A DNA stretch of 64,000 nucleotides from an uncultured Christensenella sp. (GTDB taxonomy: Bacteria; Bacillota; Clostridia; Christensenellales; Pumilibacteraceae), in assembly GCA_910578545.1 (NCBI GenBank), contig CAJTPT010000007.1, positions 1-64,000 of the forward strand, read 5' to 3'. Under the pieces are notes generated by a model that was not told where the DNA came from, did not search any database, and worked only from the letters and a program-made list of their open reading frames with translations. Each line of letters begins with the position of its first letter. Within the stretch, counting starts at the first letter, position 1. The translations under genes and the position numbers were made by a program. Of this stretch, positions 34,215 to 43,998 are shown one piece after another.

Positions 34215-37200
34215 ATGGACAACCAAGACAAGACGACTTTCTCGTTAGACGATGATGAAATCGTAGAAGAGGAATTCATCGAGCGTGACGAAGAGTACGA
34301 CGACGGCTACGAGGACGAAGAAGAGGAATACGAAGACGAGGACTATGACGACGAGGACTATGACGACGAAGAGTACGACGGCGATTATGACGAGGAGGAA
34401 GATTATGATGACGGTTATAACGACGACTACTACGACGATCGTTTAAACAAGGTTCTCGATGAGCTGGCCGAGTTAAAGCGTAGCATGGTACCTGCGGCTC
34501 CTGCCCAGCAGTATCCGCCTCAGCCTATCATGCCGCCGCAGTATATCTATCAGCCTACCGCGCCGCCTGCGGGTAGCGAAGTTGTCATGTACAACGAAAT
34601 TTCCCGTTTGCGCGACGAGCTGTCGAGAAACCAAAGTAGCTTGGAAATGCAAAAGGAATTGACGCGCATCAAGGAAGATATGCAACGCGATCAACGCTTT
34701 GCCGAGGCGCAGTACACGGCTGAGATTCAACGGTTGCAGAGTAAAATCGACGACCTACTAAAAAACGCATACGGCCCTCAAGGTGAGATAGCGGGCGAGG
34801 AACAGCCTGTACGCATTGAGGGCGGAAAAAGTACGTCGTCGCTCGATATCGATAAGCTTCTGTCTATTAACGAGGCTATCCTTCGTGCCATGCGCGAAAG
34901 TGACGCGCGGTTGCAGGGTGAGATAGCTCAGCTTAAAAAGCAGTTGGAAGAAATGCCGTCCGCCAAAGAACTTGGCGGTGCTGTGTCGGCTGTTAAAAAA
35001 GCGGCAAACAGCTTTGACGGCGGTTTGACATCCGAAGGGCTTGCCAAGCTTTCGGCCGACTTAACCGCGCTTAAAGCGGCGCTCGAGAATGCGGGCGGCG
35101 TACCCGTTCAGCAGACATCTTTGTCGGCACCCGTGGCCGTCGCACCCGCAGCTCAAGCAGGCGATGTCAGCTCTGCGGAACTTTTGCGCCAGCTTTACGA
35201 TATTAAGACCGCAATCGGCAGTTCATCCGAAGCCGCGCTCAAGCGCGCTCAAACCGTATCCGAGCTTATAGGCGATTACAAAAAAGTCAAGTTTGACGTT
35301 CTCTCGCATTCTTTATCGTACAAGGAAAAGCTTGATTCGGTTTACGCATTTATCGAAAAACTCACCGAAAGCAACGAACCCGACGCATTCGAGCTTGCGC
35401 CTGCCGTGGATGAGCTTATAGCCACGCTCGAGGGCGTTGCGCTCGATAAGCGTGTGTTCGAGGATCTTGCGTCCTTCTGTTCCGAACATAGCATGACCGA
35501 CATCACGTCGGAAATGCGTGACAGTGCGTCGCGTTTCTTCAAGCTCGCCAAAAAGGTGGGCGACGCAAAGCTTCAGTCGTTGGGCGACTACCTTTCCGAT
35601 ATAGTTACCGAGATCAATATGCTCGAAAGCAACAGACACGAGGCGGATAATGCCGCGCTTGTCGGAGAGATTACTACGGCCATGCTCGAGGAAGACCCCA
35701 AAGAACAGGCCGTTAGAGAAATGATTGCCGAGCTTATTAACGTAACGGTGGGCGACGTAGCGGTGTTACCTCGCGTCGAAATGCCTCATATTTACAAGTC
35801 TAGTCGCTTTGCCGACGAAGAGAATATCTTTACCGTTCTTACCGAGCTTAGGGACGCGCTTGCCGAACACACTCCCGCACAAAGCTACTCGGAAGGCGAT
35901 GAAGATACCGAGCACGTTGCTCGGCACGCCGAACCTGCCGAACAAGCAGAACTTGACGGCGACGCCGCCGCTCAAATTCTTTACGCGATTGACGAGTTAA
36001 AATCGGTATGTGCGTCTTCTACAGGCAACGAGGATTTTGCCGAAGCGCTTGAGGAACTTAGAAACAATTACGTTGATATTACCAACCGCATTGTAGATAT
36101 TTCGGAAAAACTGCAGGAGCCGATTACCGTCGAGGGCGGTGCGGAAGCCGCTATTTCCGACGAGGAACGTCAGATTATGCTTGACGATCTCGGCTACATT
36201 CGCGCCAAGCTTGACGATTACGAAAACCTGTTCAACGGCATTGCCGATCTTCGGAATGATTTGCAGAGCATGGACGGATCGTCATCCGAACTTTCCGACC
36301 AGACCGGAACGTTGCTTTCTGAGCTTACCACGCAGTTTGACAAGCTGTACGAGGATCTCAGCAACGTAATTTTGGAGTCCGAAGCCAATATTATAGCTAG
36401 GCTTGGCGAGGGCGGCGGAGTCGTAGAAGGCTCTTCGGAAGCGATTGAAACGGCTAAAGCCGACATTCTTTCCGAAACGCAAGCCATACGCGACTCGTTG
36501 GCTTTGTTGCAGGACACGATGCTCACTCTTCCCGTCGCCGACGCGGTCGAACAGCTCCGCAATGACCTCAATGCGTTTATCGGTCTTGTAAACAACAATA
36601 CAGACATTGCTTCGGCCGACAGACAGAAGCTGTTGGATGACGTTGCATACCTCCGTGAACAAGCCGAGCTTGCGGTCGCCGATAGCGGTAAGATTCCCGA
36701 CGGCGCGTCTGCGGTAGAGGATTCCGAAAAGCTCGTGGCTTACCTCGACGAAATAGCCGCGCGCGTCACGCTTATTGCCACGGTTGCCGAGGATACGACG
36801 GCGACTCGCGACGCAGTAGCAGGAATACTGGAATCGGTTACTACCGTTACAGATACGCTCGCTCTGTTAAACGACAACGTTGCAATCGTTTCGGATAACA
36901 TTGCTACCGTAAACGATAACGTTACGGCAGTGTCCGAGAGCATGGCGTCCGTTTCCGAAACTGTGTCCGCCGTTAACGACGGATTGGCTTCGGTCAATGA
37001 GGGCTTCGGTGCACTCAATGATAATATTACGTCCGTAGGCGACAGCGTGACGGCTATGTCGGACAGTATCGCCGCGATAGGCGAAACGGTTGCGCCGCTT
37101 ATCGACGATGTTTCGGCGACGCGCAATGCCGCTACTGCCGCGCTTGACGCGTTACAGCCGATATCCGACCAGTTAAATACCATACTCGACAGACTTTCCA

Positions 37201-40200
37201 CCGCAACGGTGGCGGAAGAATACGTCGAGGAAACGGCGGACGAGCATACGGAAGATTTTGCCGTAAGCGACGACCTTGCCGAAATCAAGGAAGACCTAAC
37301 AACCATACTTGACAACCTTGCGCTTATGCCGCAGGGCGATGACGTTGTTGCGGCGCGCGATAATACCGCCGCCATACTCGACACGCTTGCGCTCGTACCT
37401 CATGCCGAGGACGTTATAACAACGCGCGACAACGTAGCGGCTTTGCTTGACTCTGTCAATACTCTTACCGAAAGCATCAACGCCGTAATGGCGACGCAGG
37501 ACAACGGCGCGGTTGTCGACGAGCTCGCGCTTATCCGCGAGCAAATCGACGCGCAGGTCGAGGACGTCAAGTTTATTCGTCAAAGGCTCGAGGAAGTTCC
37601 CCAAGAGCAGGAAGGCGACGAAACGCTTTTCACGATTAAACAGGACATCGAGCAGGTTCTCGAACGTATCGAAACCTACGAGCAGTTGTCCGAACAGAAC
37701 AAGCAAGAGATAATAGATACCGTCAACGGCATTAGGGAAGAGATTCACATCAATGCGCTTGACGAGAACATGACGGCTCAGGGCTTGGACGGCGAAACAA
37801 GGGAAGGTCTTATCGCCGAAATAGCCGAAATCCGCGAGCGTCTTGGCAATATCGAAACGGCAACGCAAAACGTCAGCGACAACAACACGGCGGCTCTCGA
37901 CAGCCTTACAACGCAACTCACCGATTTGCAGGTTATGTTGCAGGATATTGCAAACGGCGCCGTTTCCGACGGGTCGGGCGCAATGGACGGCGATACTATG
38001 CAGGCGCTTGTCGACGAGCTTGCCGCGATTCGCGAAAAGCTCGACGCCGCACCCGAATACGACACCGTGGAAGAAATCCTGTCCTTGCGCGAAGACATCA
38101 AGGCCGCGCGCATTGTAGACCAGGAAGAAGTCGCAGGCGAGCTCGAGTCGATCAAAAACGAGCTTATGTCCATATCGTCAGGCAACATTCTGGACGAGAT
38201 TCGCGCTCTTCGTGAGGATATATCCAACCTTTCCGCGGGCGACGGCACGGTGCCTACCGACGGCGAAATCAACCTCGTGTTCAACGAGATTGTGTCGCTT
38301 CGTGACGAAGTGTTTGCCTTTAAGGATGAAGTGCTCAATGCGACGGGACTCACCGAACAGCCGCAAGAGGTTGTTGACGGCGAGGAACAGGTCGAAACAA
38401 GCGACGACATTGCAACCATTCTTGACGAGCTTACCGCATTAAGAGAAGATCAGACGTTGCTTACCGGCTCGGTCGAAGAGCTCAAGGATATCGTAAGTCG
38501 GCGTACGTCGCTCGGCGGTGAAGCCGTTGACGGCGAGGAAACGGGTGAAACCGTTAGCGTCGGCGAGTTCGACGTCGTACTTGACGAAATTATAAATCTT
38601 AAAAACGACATTGCACGTATTGAGGACAGCGTGGGCGGCGAACGCCTTACCGCCATATCCGAACAGGTCGAGGAACTTCGCGCACTTGTCGAAGAGTTGC
38701 ACGGCGTGCAAACCGATGAAACGGACGAAAACGGCGAAACGCAGACGGTTGTCCAAGACGTTGCAGTCGACCTTACGCCCGTTATGGAACAGTTTGACGC
38801 AGTCAATGCAGCGCTCGACGAGATACGCATGTTGCAGGAAACTCCCGTCGAGTCGGTGGGTGACAACGGATCGCTCGACGAGCTCAGGGGCGAGATTGCC
38901 GAAATCAAAGCCGCAATCGCGGGCATGGCGCCCGTAGACTATGCGGATGAACTCGCTTCCATGCGTGCGGAAATCGAAGCATTGCGTGCCGAGAACGAGC
39001 AGTTAAAGGCCGAAGGGAATGATTCCGTATCCGCTCAGATAGCCGAGCTTAAAGACTTTATCCGCGAAATGTCGTTCGGTACGCCTGCGACGACCACCGA
39101 CGGCGACTCGTCTTACGCAACGCTTATAGACGAACTTCGTCAGGTCAAGGAACAGCTTGCCGTTCAGCCCGCGCCCGCGGCGCTCGACGAGCAGACTATT
39201 CAGGAAATCCGCGACGCACTCGGCGCACAATCCGATCAGCGCGCGCTTACAAGCGAGCTCAACGAGATCCGCGACGAGATAGCTCAGCTTCGTTCTCTCA
39301 CGACCGTTACGGCGGAGAGCGACGGAATATCCGGTCTTGCCGAGCTTCGCGACGAGCTTGCGGAACTCAAATCTCTGATTACTTCGGGCGACAGCCTCCA
39401 AGGCGTGGCGGAGGATGTTTCTGCTATAAAGGCGGACGTACAAATCCTCAAGGACGAGCCCGATCTCGGCGTTATGAGCGAGATCTTGGCGCTACGCGAC
39501 GAGTTCCAAGCCCTTCGCGAGCAGATAGAGGAAGTCAAGCGCGTAGCGAGCGCAACAGACAAGGAATCCGACGAATCGCTTATGACAGAGGTTCAGTCGC
39601 TACGTGATCAGCTTTTTGCTATCAGCATGGCTAACGTAAATGACCCGTCGAGCGGCGAGTCCAATTACGAAAGCTACAACAATATAATCCTCGACGAGAT
39701 CGCGTCACTTCGTGATCAAATCGGCGCGGCGTCCACCAACTCCGACCTAGACGCGGTATCCGACGAGCTCGAACAGCTCAAGGAATTGCTCGAGCGTCGC
39801 GAGGATATGTACGACGAGCTTGCCGCGCGTGTGGAACGCTTAGGCAACGACGCGACCAACAACAGAATACTTGAAGAACTTGCTTCACTTCGTACCGACA
39901 TGGAAAATCAGCGCGATGCCGATTTGACAACGCTCAACTTCATGTCGGAAATGGCGCACCTTTTGGAACGTCAAAACCAGTACCTCACTCAGAACGCCGG
40001 CAATAAGATTTCCGACGAGATTGAAAGCCTTAGATCCGAGATAGCGTCATCGGACGCAGTAGCGGAAGAGGTAGCCAAACTCAGAGAAGTTATGAGTCAA
40101 TCGGGCAGCGCGTCCGACAACGAAACGATCTTGCAAGAGCTTGCTTCCCTCCGTGAAGAGCTTTCACGCGAAAAGCCGAGCCGCGAAAACGTACTTATAC

Positions 40201-40970
40201 TTGACGCGATAGAGCGTTTGCGCGACGAGATAACGGTTCTTGCCGAACGCGAAGCAGGTGCAATCAACTCGGACGAAGCTTTGTCCGACTCGCTGTCAGA
40301 CCTTCGTGAACAGCTCGAAGAGATTGCCGGCATAGTAGAACCCGCGCCTAAGTCCGAACCCGAGCCTATAGTAATCGAACCCGAAAAGAAGCCGACAAGC
40401 AGAACGGGCGCAAAGCGCGGAAGAAAACCCGGTCAAAAGAACGGCACGGGCGCCGGAAAATCGAGTAGCACGAGCGCCGGAAAAACAAGTAGCACAGCAA
40501 CTGCAAAAACAAGCGGAACCGGCGCAAAGCGCGGAAGAAAACCCGCACAAAAGCAACAGCCACAATCGGAGTCTGCCGAAAACCACGTCGTTGAGGTGGC
40601 GGAGCACATCGTCTCGACGCATACCAACGACATAGAATCCATTATCGAACAGCAGGCTTCCATGCTCGGCGGTAACGGCGCAATGGGACTCGACCCGAAA
40701 GGTCCTACAACGCACGACGCAATGGACCTTGCCGATAGGCTTGCCAAACAGGTCGCAAACAAGCTTATAATGGAACAGCTTGTGGAACAGCTCGGCGACG
40801 GCGGCGTAAGCGAGGACCGCGTGGATGAGATATTGCGCGATATACTTCCGCAGGAATTCACCACGATAGCCGAAACCGAGGCGTCCGACAAGGTAAGGCG
40901 CCTTGCAAACCAGCTTGTTCTCGATAAGCTACGTGCACGGCTTAACGGCAAAAACACGGACGAAGACTAA
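34215..40970 (+). CDS. giant 3: cytoplasmic coiled-coil protein with acidic N terminus and AT-hook-like motifs
   Basis: The 2251-residue protein has no signal peptide or membrane helix. Residues 10-75 are almost all Asp, Glu and Tyr, including tandem DEDYD units. A Pro/Gln-rich linker (about 95-120) follows. The body is predicted almost entirely helical: heptads of VSDNIATVNDNVTAVSES type near 890-960, then many copies of EIxxLRDEIxxL and ILxELASLRxE. Two AKRGRKP motifs near residues 2065 and 2103 sit in a Ser/Thr/Lys linker, and a C-terminal helical domain of about 90 residues closes it. The start at 34215 is fixed by GCGAGGAA upstream. The frame open to 34149 has no ribosome-binding site. 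It could form long filaments. The basic motifs could bind DNA or acidic partners. Confidence 0.9.
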   Translation: MDNQDKTTFSLDDDEIVEEEFIERDEEYDDGYEDEEEEYEDEDYDDEDYDDEEYDGDYDEEEDYDDGYNDDYYDDRLNKVLDELAELKRSMVPAAPAQQYPPQPIMPPQYIYQPTAPPAGSEVVMYNEISRLRDELSRNQSSLEMQKELTRIKEDMQRDQRFAEAQYTAEIQRLQSKIDDLLKNAYGPQGEIAGEEQPVRIEGGKSTSSLDIDKLLSINEAILRAMRESDARLQGEIAQLKKQLEEMPSAKELGGAVSAVKKAANSFDGGLTSEGLAKLSADLTALKAALENAGGVPVQQTSLSAPVAVAPAAQAGDVSSAELLRQLYDIKTAIGSSSEAALKRAQTVSELIGDYKKVKFDVLSHSLSYKEKLDSVYAFIEKLTESNEPDAFELAPAVDELIATLEGVALDKRVFEDLASFCSEHSMTDITSEMRDSASRFFKLAKKVGDAKLQSLGDYLSDIVTEINMLESNRHEADNAALVGEITTAMLEEDPKEQAVREMIAELINVTVGDVAVLPRVEMPHIYKSSRFADEENIFTVLTELRDALAEHTPAQSYSEGDEDTEHVARHAEPAEQAELDGDAAAQILYAIDELKSVCASSTGNEDFAEALEELRNNYVDITNRIVDISEKLQEPITVEGGAEAAISDEERQIMLDDLGYIRAKLDDYENLFNGIADLRNDLQSMDGSSSELSDQTGTLLSELTTQFDKLYEDLSNVILESEANIIARLGEGGGVVEGSSEAIETAKADILSETQAIRDSLALLQDTMLTLPVADAVEQLRNDLNAFIGLVNNNTDIASADRQKLLDDVAYLREQAELAVADSGKIPDGASAVEDSEKLVAYLDEIAARVTLIATVAEDTTATRDAVAGILESVTTVTDTLALLNDNVAIVSDNIATVNDNVTAVSESMASVSETVSAVNDGLASVNEGFGALNDNITSVGDSVTAMSDSIAAIGETVAPLIDDVSATRNAATAALDALQPISDQLNTILDRLSTATVAEEYVEETADEHTEDFAVSDDLAEIKEDLTTILDNLALMPQGDDVVAARDNTAAILDTLALVPHAEDVITTRDNVAALLDSVNTLTESINAVMATQDNGAVVDELALIREQIDAQVEDVKFIRQRLEEVPQEQEGDETLFTIKQDIEQVLERIETYEQLSEQNKQEIIDTVNGIREEIHINALDENMTAQGLDGETREGLIAEIAEIRERLGNIETATQNVSDNNTAALDSLTTQLTDLQVMLQDIANGAVSDGSGAMDGDTMQALVDELAAIREKLDAAPEYDTVEEILSLREDIKAARIVDQEEVAGELESIKNELMSISSGNILDEIRALREDISNLSAGDGTVPTDGEINLVFNEIVSLRDEVFAFKDEVLNATGLTEQPQEVVDGEEQVETSDDIATILDELTALREDQTLLTGSVEELKDIVSRRTSLGGEAVDGEETGETVSVGEFDVVLDEIINLKNDIARIEDSVGGERLTAISEQVEELRALVEELHGVQTDETDENGETQTVVQDVAVDLTPVMEQFDAVNAALDEIRMLQETPVESVGDNGSLDELRGEIAEIKAAIAGMAPVDYADELASMRAEIEALRAENEQLKAEGNDSVSAQIAELKDFIREMSFGTPATTTDGDSSYATLIDELRQVKEQLAVQPAPAALDEQTIQEIRDALGAQSDQRALTSELNEIRDEIAQLRSLTTVTAESDGISGLAELRDELAELKSLITSGDSLQGVAEDVSAIKADVQILKDEPDLGVMSEILALRDEFQALREQIEEVKRVASATDKESDESLMTEVQSLRDQLFAISMANVNDPSSGESNYESYNNIILDEIASLRDQIGAASTNSDLDAVSDELEQLKELLERREDMYDELAARVERLGNDATNNRILEELASLRTDMENQRDADLTTLNFMSEMAHLLERQNQYLTQNAGNKISDEIESLRSEIASSDAVAEEVAKLREVMSQSGSASDNETILQELASLREELSREKPSRENVLILDAIERLRDEITVLAEREAGAINSDEALSDSLSDLREQLEEIAGIVEPAPKSEPEPIVIEPEKKPTSRTGAKRGRKPGQKNGTGAGKSSSTSAGKTSSTATAKTSGTGAKRGRKPAQKQQPQSESAENHVVEVAEHIVSTHTNDIESIIEQQASMLGGNGAMGLDPKGPTTHDAMDLADRLAKQVANKLIMEQLVEQLGDGGVSEDRVDEILRDILPQEFTTIAETEASDKVRRLANQLVLDKLRARLNGKNTDED

Positions 40971-40989
40971 ACCCAAATAATCACAACGT

Positions 40990-41025
40990 AAAGACCCGCG
41001 ATCGATTGCGGGTCTTTTGCTTTTT
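40990..41025 (+). terminator. terminator of the giant-gene cassette
   Basis: AAAGACCCGC (40990-40999) pairs with GCGGGTCTTT (41008-41017), followed by TTTGCTTTTT. Confidence 0.85.
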
Positions 41026-41047
41026 AATGATTTGTATAGAATATTTA

Positions 41048-41076
41048 TTGACTTTGTGCGGTAAATTTTGTACCAT
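41048..41076 (+). promoter_or_regulatory. promoter of the PhnP-like hydrolase gene
   Basis: TTGACT (41048-41053) and TACCAT (41071-41076) have 17-bp spacing. The -10 is weaker than consensus. Confidence 0.55.
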
Positions 41077-41097
41077 TTGTATTGTGCGGAGGGTGTA

Positions 41098-41919
41098 ATG
41101 AAAATCAAGTTTTTAGGTACGGCGGCGCTCGAGGGCGTGCCGTCGCCATTTTGCAGATGTGATGTGTGCAAGGCGTCGCGCGCTAAGGGCGGCAGGAATA
41201 TGAGATCGCGATCTCAGGCGCTTATCAACGACGAGCTTTTATTGGAATTCAATCCGGACACGGTATGGCATTTCCAACGCTATGCTTTTGACTTCGACAT
41301 GATAGGCGATTGCCTTATAACGCATGCTCACAGCGATCATCTGTACGCGCCCGATATAGAGATTGCCGCCGACGCGTTTACGCACGAGCATAATACGATA
41401 AACTTTTATGCGGCAAAAAGCGGTTACGAAATAATCAAGGAATTTACCGATAGACCAAACAGCCGCGCAAAAGTAGCGCTCGTCACGGCGGGACGGCGGT
41501 TTACAACGTCAAAAGGTTATACTGTGCTGCCACTCGAGGCAGACCATGATAAAAGCGCCGATCCTGTGATATACTTGATAGAAAAGACCGGCAAAAGATT
41601 ACTGTACGCACATGATACGGGGTACTTCCCCGAAAGCTCGTGGGCATTGCTAAAGGCTTGCGGACGGCTCGACCTCGTGTCGCTGGATTGCACGGGTTGT
41701 ATCGGAAAACGGGGCGAATGGCGCATGGGGCACATGACTTTCGGTACCAACCTCGAAGTTATTTCACGCATGAAAAGCGAGGGGATTATCGACGATGATA
41801 CTATCCTTATTGCCAATCACTTTTCACACAACGGCGGTCAAACATACGACGAAATGCAAGAGTATACGCAAAGGTTCGGCGTAATAACATCCTTTGACGG
41901 CATGGAAGTAGAATTCTAA
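41098..41919 (+). CDS. MBL-fold metallohydrolase, PhnP-like
   Basis: The 273-residue protein opens KIKFLGTAALEGVPSPFC and has a CRCDVCKAS cluster, as in PhnP-type enzymes that bind an extra structural zinc. The metallo-beta-lactamase motif THAHSDHL provides the two-metal site. Later H and D residues (EADHD, AHDTGYF, ANHFSHNGG) complete it. PhnP opens phosphoribosyl cyclic phosphate, but no phn genes are nearby, so the substrate is uncertain. The start 41098 follows GGAGGG. An earlier in-frame start at 41068 lies inside the promoter. Confidence 0.8.
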   Translation: MKIKFLGTAALEGVPSPFCRCDVCKASRAKGGRNMRSRSQALINDELLLEFNPDTVWHFQRYAFDFDMIGDCLITHAHSDHLYAPDIEIAADAFTHEHNTINFYAAKSGYEIIKEFTDRPNSRAKVALVTAGRRFTTSKGYTVLPLEADHDKSADPVIYLIEKTGKRLLYAHDTGYFPESSWALLKACGRLDLVSLDCTGCIGKRGEWRMGHMTFGTNLEVISRMKSEGIIDDDTILIANHFSHNGGQTYDEMQEYTQRFGVITSFDGMEVEF

Positions 41920-41978
41920 ATCGTGCTGTCAACGCATAGTTGTATGGACTATAATTGAGATGCGCATTGTCGATTTTA

Positions 41979-42007
41979 TTGACAAATTTATGAGGCGGAT
42001 ATATAAT
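41979..42007 (+). promoter_or_regulatory. nadE promoter
   Basis: TTGACA (41979-41984) and TATAAT (42002-42007) are both consensus and 17 bp apart. GGAGGG lies 12 bp before the ATG. Confidence 0.85.
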
Positions 42008-42027
42008 AGTTGCGGAGGGTATCGGTT

Positions 42028-42801
42028 ATGAAAATAAACGATAAAGATATTAAAATCAAGTTAAACGGCATAATTAAATGGCTTAACGAATTCAAAGTGC
42101 AAAACAACTGCCGAGGCGTTGTTTTGGGCATAAGCGGCGGCAAGGACAGCACCGTCGTCGCCATGCTCGCCAAAAAGGTGTGGGGCAAAAACGTGTTGGG
42201 CGTACTCATGCCTAACACCGTACAGAGCGATATTGCCGATTCGCTCGATATCGTTAACACGCTCGGTATAGACTATAAGGTCGTCAATATCGGCGGGGCG
42301 TATGACGCGCTTTTGGGTGCGGTTGTGCAAACGACGGAAGACGGGGTCGTAAACGACTTTAACCGCTTGTCAGACGTTTCCGGACAGGCAAAAACCAACG
42401 TTCCGCCTCGGCTTAGAATGACCGTTTTGTACTCGATTGCTCAAACCCTCGGCTATCTCGTAATCGGCACAGGCAATGCGAGCGAAAAGTATATAGGCTG
42501 GACGACCAAGTGGGGCGACAGCGCTTTTGACTTTAACCCGATCGGCAATCTCACTTGCACCGAGGTGCGCGCAGTAGGCGCAATCCTCGCGCGTGAGTTT
42601 GGGCTCGATTTAAAATACGTTTTAAAGCCCCCGACGGACGGTCTGTCCGGTAAGTCCGATGAGGAAAACTTCGGATTTTCATACGACGTTTTGGATAGCT
42701 ATATCGCCGGCGAGGAAGTGGAATCATCGGTTGCCGAGCGTATAGCGCGTATGCACAGGGCGAGCGAGCACAAGCGCAAGCTACCGCCCACACCCGTGTA
42801 A
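42028..42801 (+). CDS. nadE: ammonia-dependent NAD+ synthetase
   Basis: The 257-residue protein has the N-type ATP pyrophosphatase motif GISGGKDST near residue 38 and the family motifs TGNASEKYIGWTTKWGDSAF and KPPTDGL. It amidates deamido-NAD with ammonia. There is no N-terminal glutaminase domain, so it is the short ammonia-dependent form. The start at 42028 follows GGAGGG. The frame open to 42010 is rejected because it includes the ribosome-binding site. Confidence 0.92.
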   Translation: MKINDKDIKIKLNGIIKWLNEFKVQNNCRGVVLGISGGKDSTVVAMLAKKVWGKNVLGVLMPNTVQSDIADSLDIVNTLGIDYKVVNIGGAYDALLGAVVQTTEDGVVNDFNRLSDVSGQAKTNVPPRLRMTVLYSIAQTLGYLVIGTGNASEKYIGWTTKWGDSAFDFNPIGNLTCTEVRAVGAILAREFGLDLKYVLKPPTDGLSGKSDEENFGFSYDVLDSYIAGEEVESSVAERIARMHRASEHKRKLPPTPV

Positions 42802-42812
42802 TAGATAAGCTC

Positions 42813-43229
42813 ATGACTGATTTGGAGATCGCAAAAGCCCGACTTTACGTGCATAAGCTTTGCCTGTGCAAAAACGGTAAAGTAATAACGTCCGACGCAC
42901 GCGGCATTGCGCCAATGATGGATTTGATTGCCGACGGCAAAGACCTAAACGGGTACTCTGCGGCGGACGTGGTAGTAGGTAAAGCGGTTGCCATGCTGTT
43001 TGTAAAGTGCGGTGTTCGCGCCGTGTATGCAAAAACGCTGTCCGATTCGGCAAAGGATTTTTTGGTAAATCACGGCGTCGCACTCGAGTACGACACGCTC
43101 ACGCCAAAGATAATCAACCGCGCGGGAACGGATATATGCCCTATGGAAAAAACCGTGCTCGATTGTTCCGACGTAGAGGAAGCATACGGGCTGTTAAAAA
43201 TCAAGCTTGCTTCTATGCGCAATCGGTAA
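42813..43229 (+). CDS. DUF1893 family protein
   Basis: The 138-residue protein matches the DUF1893 pattern: DLEIAKARLY at the start, GYSAADVVVGKAVAMLFVKCGVRAVYA, and INRAGTDICPMEKTVLD near the end. The family has a cytidine-deaminase-like fold but its function is not established. It starts 11 bp after nadE without a strong ribosome-binding site and is probably cotranscribed with nadE. Confidence 0.85.
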   Translation: MTDLEIAKARLYVHKLCLCKNGKVITSDARGIAPMMDLIADGKDLNGYSAADVVVGKAVAMLFVKCGVRAVYAKTLSDSAKDFLVNHGVALEYDTLTPKIINRAGTDICPMEKTVLDCSDVEEAYGLLKIKLASMRNR

Positions 43230-43242
43230 GTAAAGGCTCTTT

Positions 43243-43842
43243 ATGGATAATCTCAATAAATACGGTAAATTAAAATCGGATATTATCGCACTTAAAGAAT
43301 ATATAGGCGAACGATACGGTTCGGATTTAAATATTCGGATTGACGTGTTATTGACGGAAACAAATGATTTGTTGCTCGGGATAGCAAGAGGGCAGCTTTG
43401 TATGCCGTATAAGGAATTATTGTTGGGTGCGACTTGGTCGTCGCTCGACGGTGCGTACGACTTTGACGATAAGCTTAGGGAATTGATATGCAAAATTCAA
43501 AACGATATTTATGCGGTTAAAAAGTTTATCGTCGTGCTTGCTAAATATAAATGGCTGATTTCTCATAAAAAAATCAACGAGATAAATTGGCTGTTTCCTA
43601 ATTTAGAGTGTAAAACCGGCAAGTTACGATGTATAAGTTACATTGATGAAGATATGCTGGAAATCGAATTCCCCAATGGGTACGGAATAGATTTGGGTTT
43701 TGTTAAAAACGATAACGTATACGTTATTACAATCGTAAAGGACGATAATTGGGCGGATATTATCGAGGAACATCATATCAAATTGCGTAGCGACGTGGAA
43801 GAGCTTTTACAGAATTTAATATATAAATACGAAAACCTATAA
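43243..43842 (+). CDS. orphan hypothetical protein
   Basis: The 199-residue protein is helical in its first half (HEPN-like spacing of long helices with KSDIIALKEYI and DDKLRELICKIQND) and beta-rich in the second (CISYIDEDMLEIEFPNGYGIDLGF). I recognise no family. The coding sequence is visibly AT-richer than its neighbours, which suggests recent acquisition. AAAGG precedes the ATG 13 bp after DUF1893, and a terminator follows. Confidence 0.65.
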   Translation: MDNLNKYGKLKSDIIALKEYIGERYGSDLNIRIDVLLTETNDLLLGIARGQLCMPYKELLLGATWSSLDGAYDFDDKLRELICKIQNDIYAVKKFIVVLAKYKWLISHKKINEINWLFPNLECKTGKLRCISYIDEDMLEIEFPNGYGIDLGFVKNDNVYVITIVKDDNWADIIEEHHIKLRSDVEELLQNLIYKYENL

Positions 43843-43855
43843 CCGTAAATTTACC

Positions 43856-43884
43856 AAACCCCGTTTATCGGGGTTTTTATTTTG
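43856..43884 (+). terminator. terminator of the nadE transcription unit
   Basis: AACCCCG (43857-43863) pairs with CGGGGTT (43869-43875) and runs into a T tract. Confidence 0.85.
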
Positions 43885-43998
43885 TAAAAAAACGCACGGT
43901 TTTTTGTTTTGCCGAATATATATCGTTACGGGATAATTACCGCTTGCACGCAAGCCCGAGCGTACACATATACTAAAAAAGAAGACGAGGATAAGTGT

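Noticed and set aside
34215..40970. Repeats in giant 3 as a CRISPR-like or noncoding repeat array
   Set aside because: The reading frame is open for 2251 codons with heptad periodicity. Units are imperfect and not separated by unique spacers.
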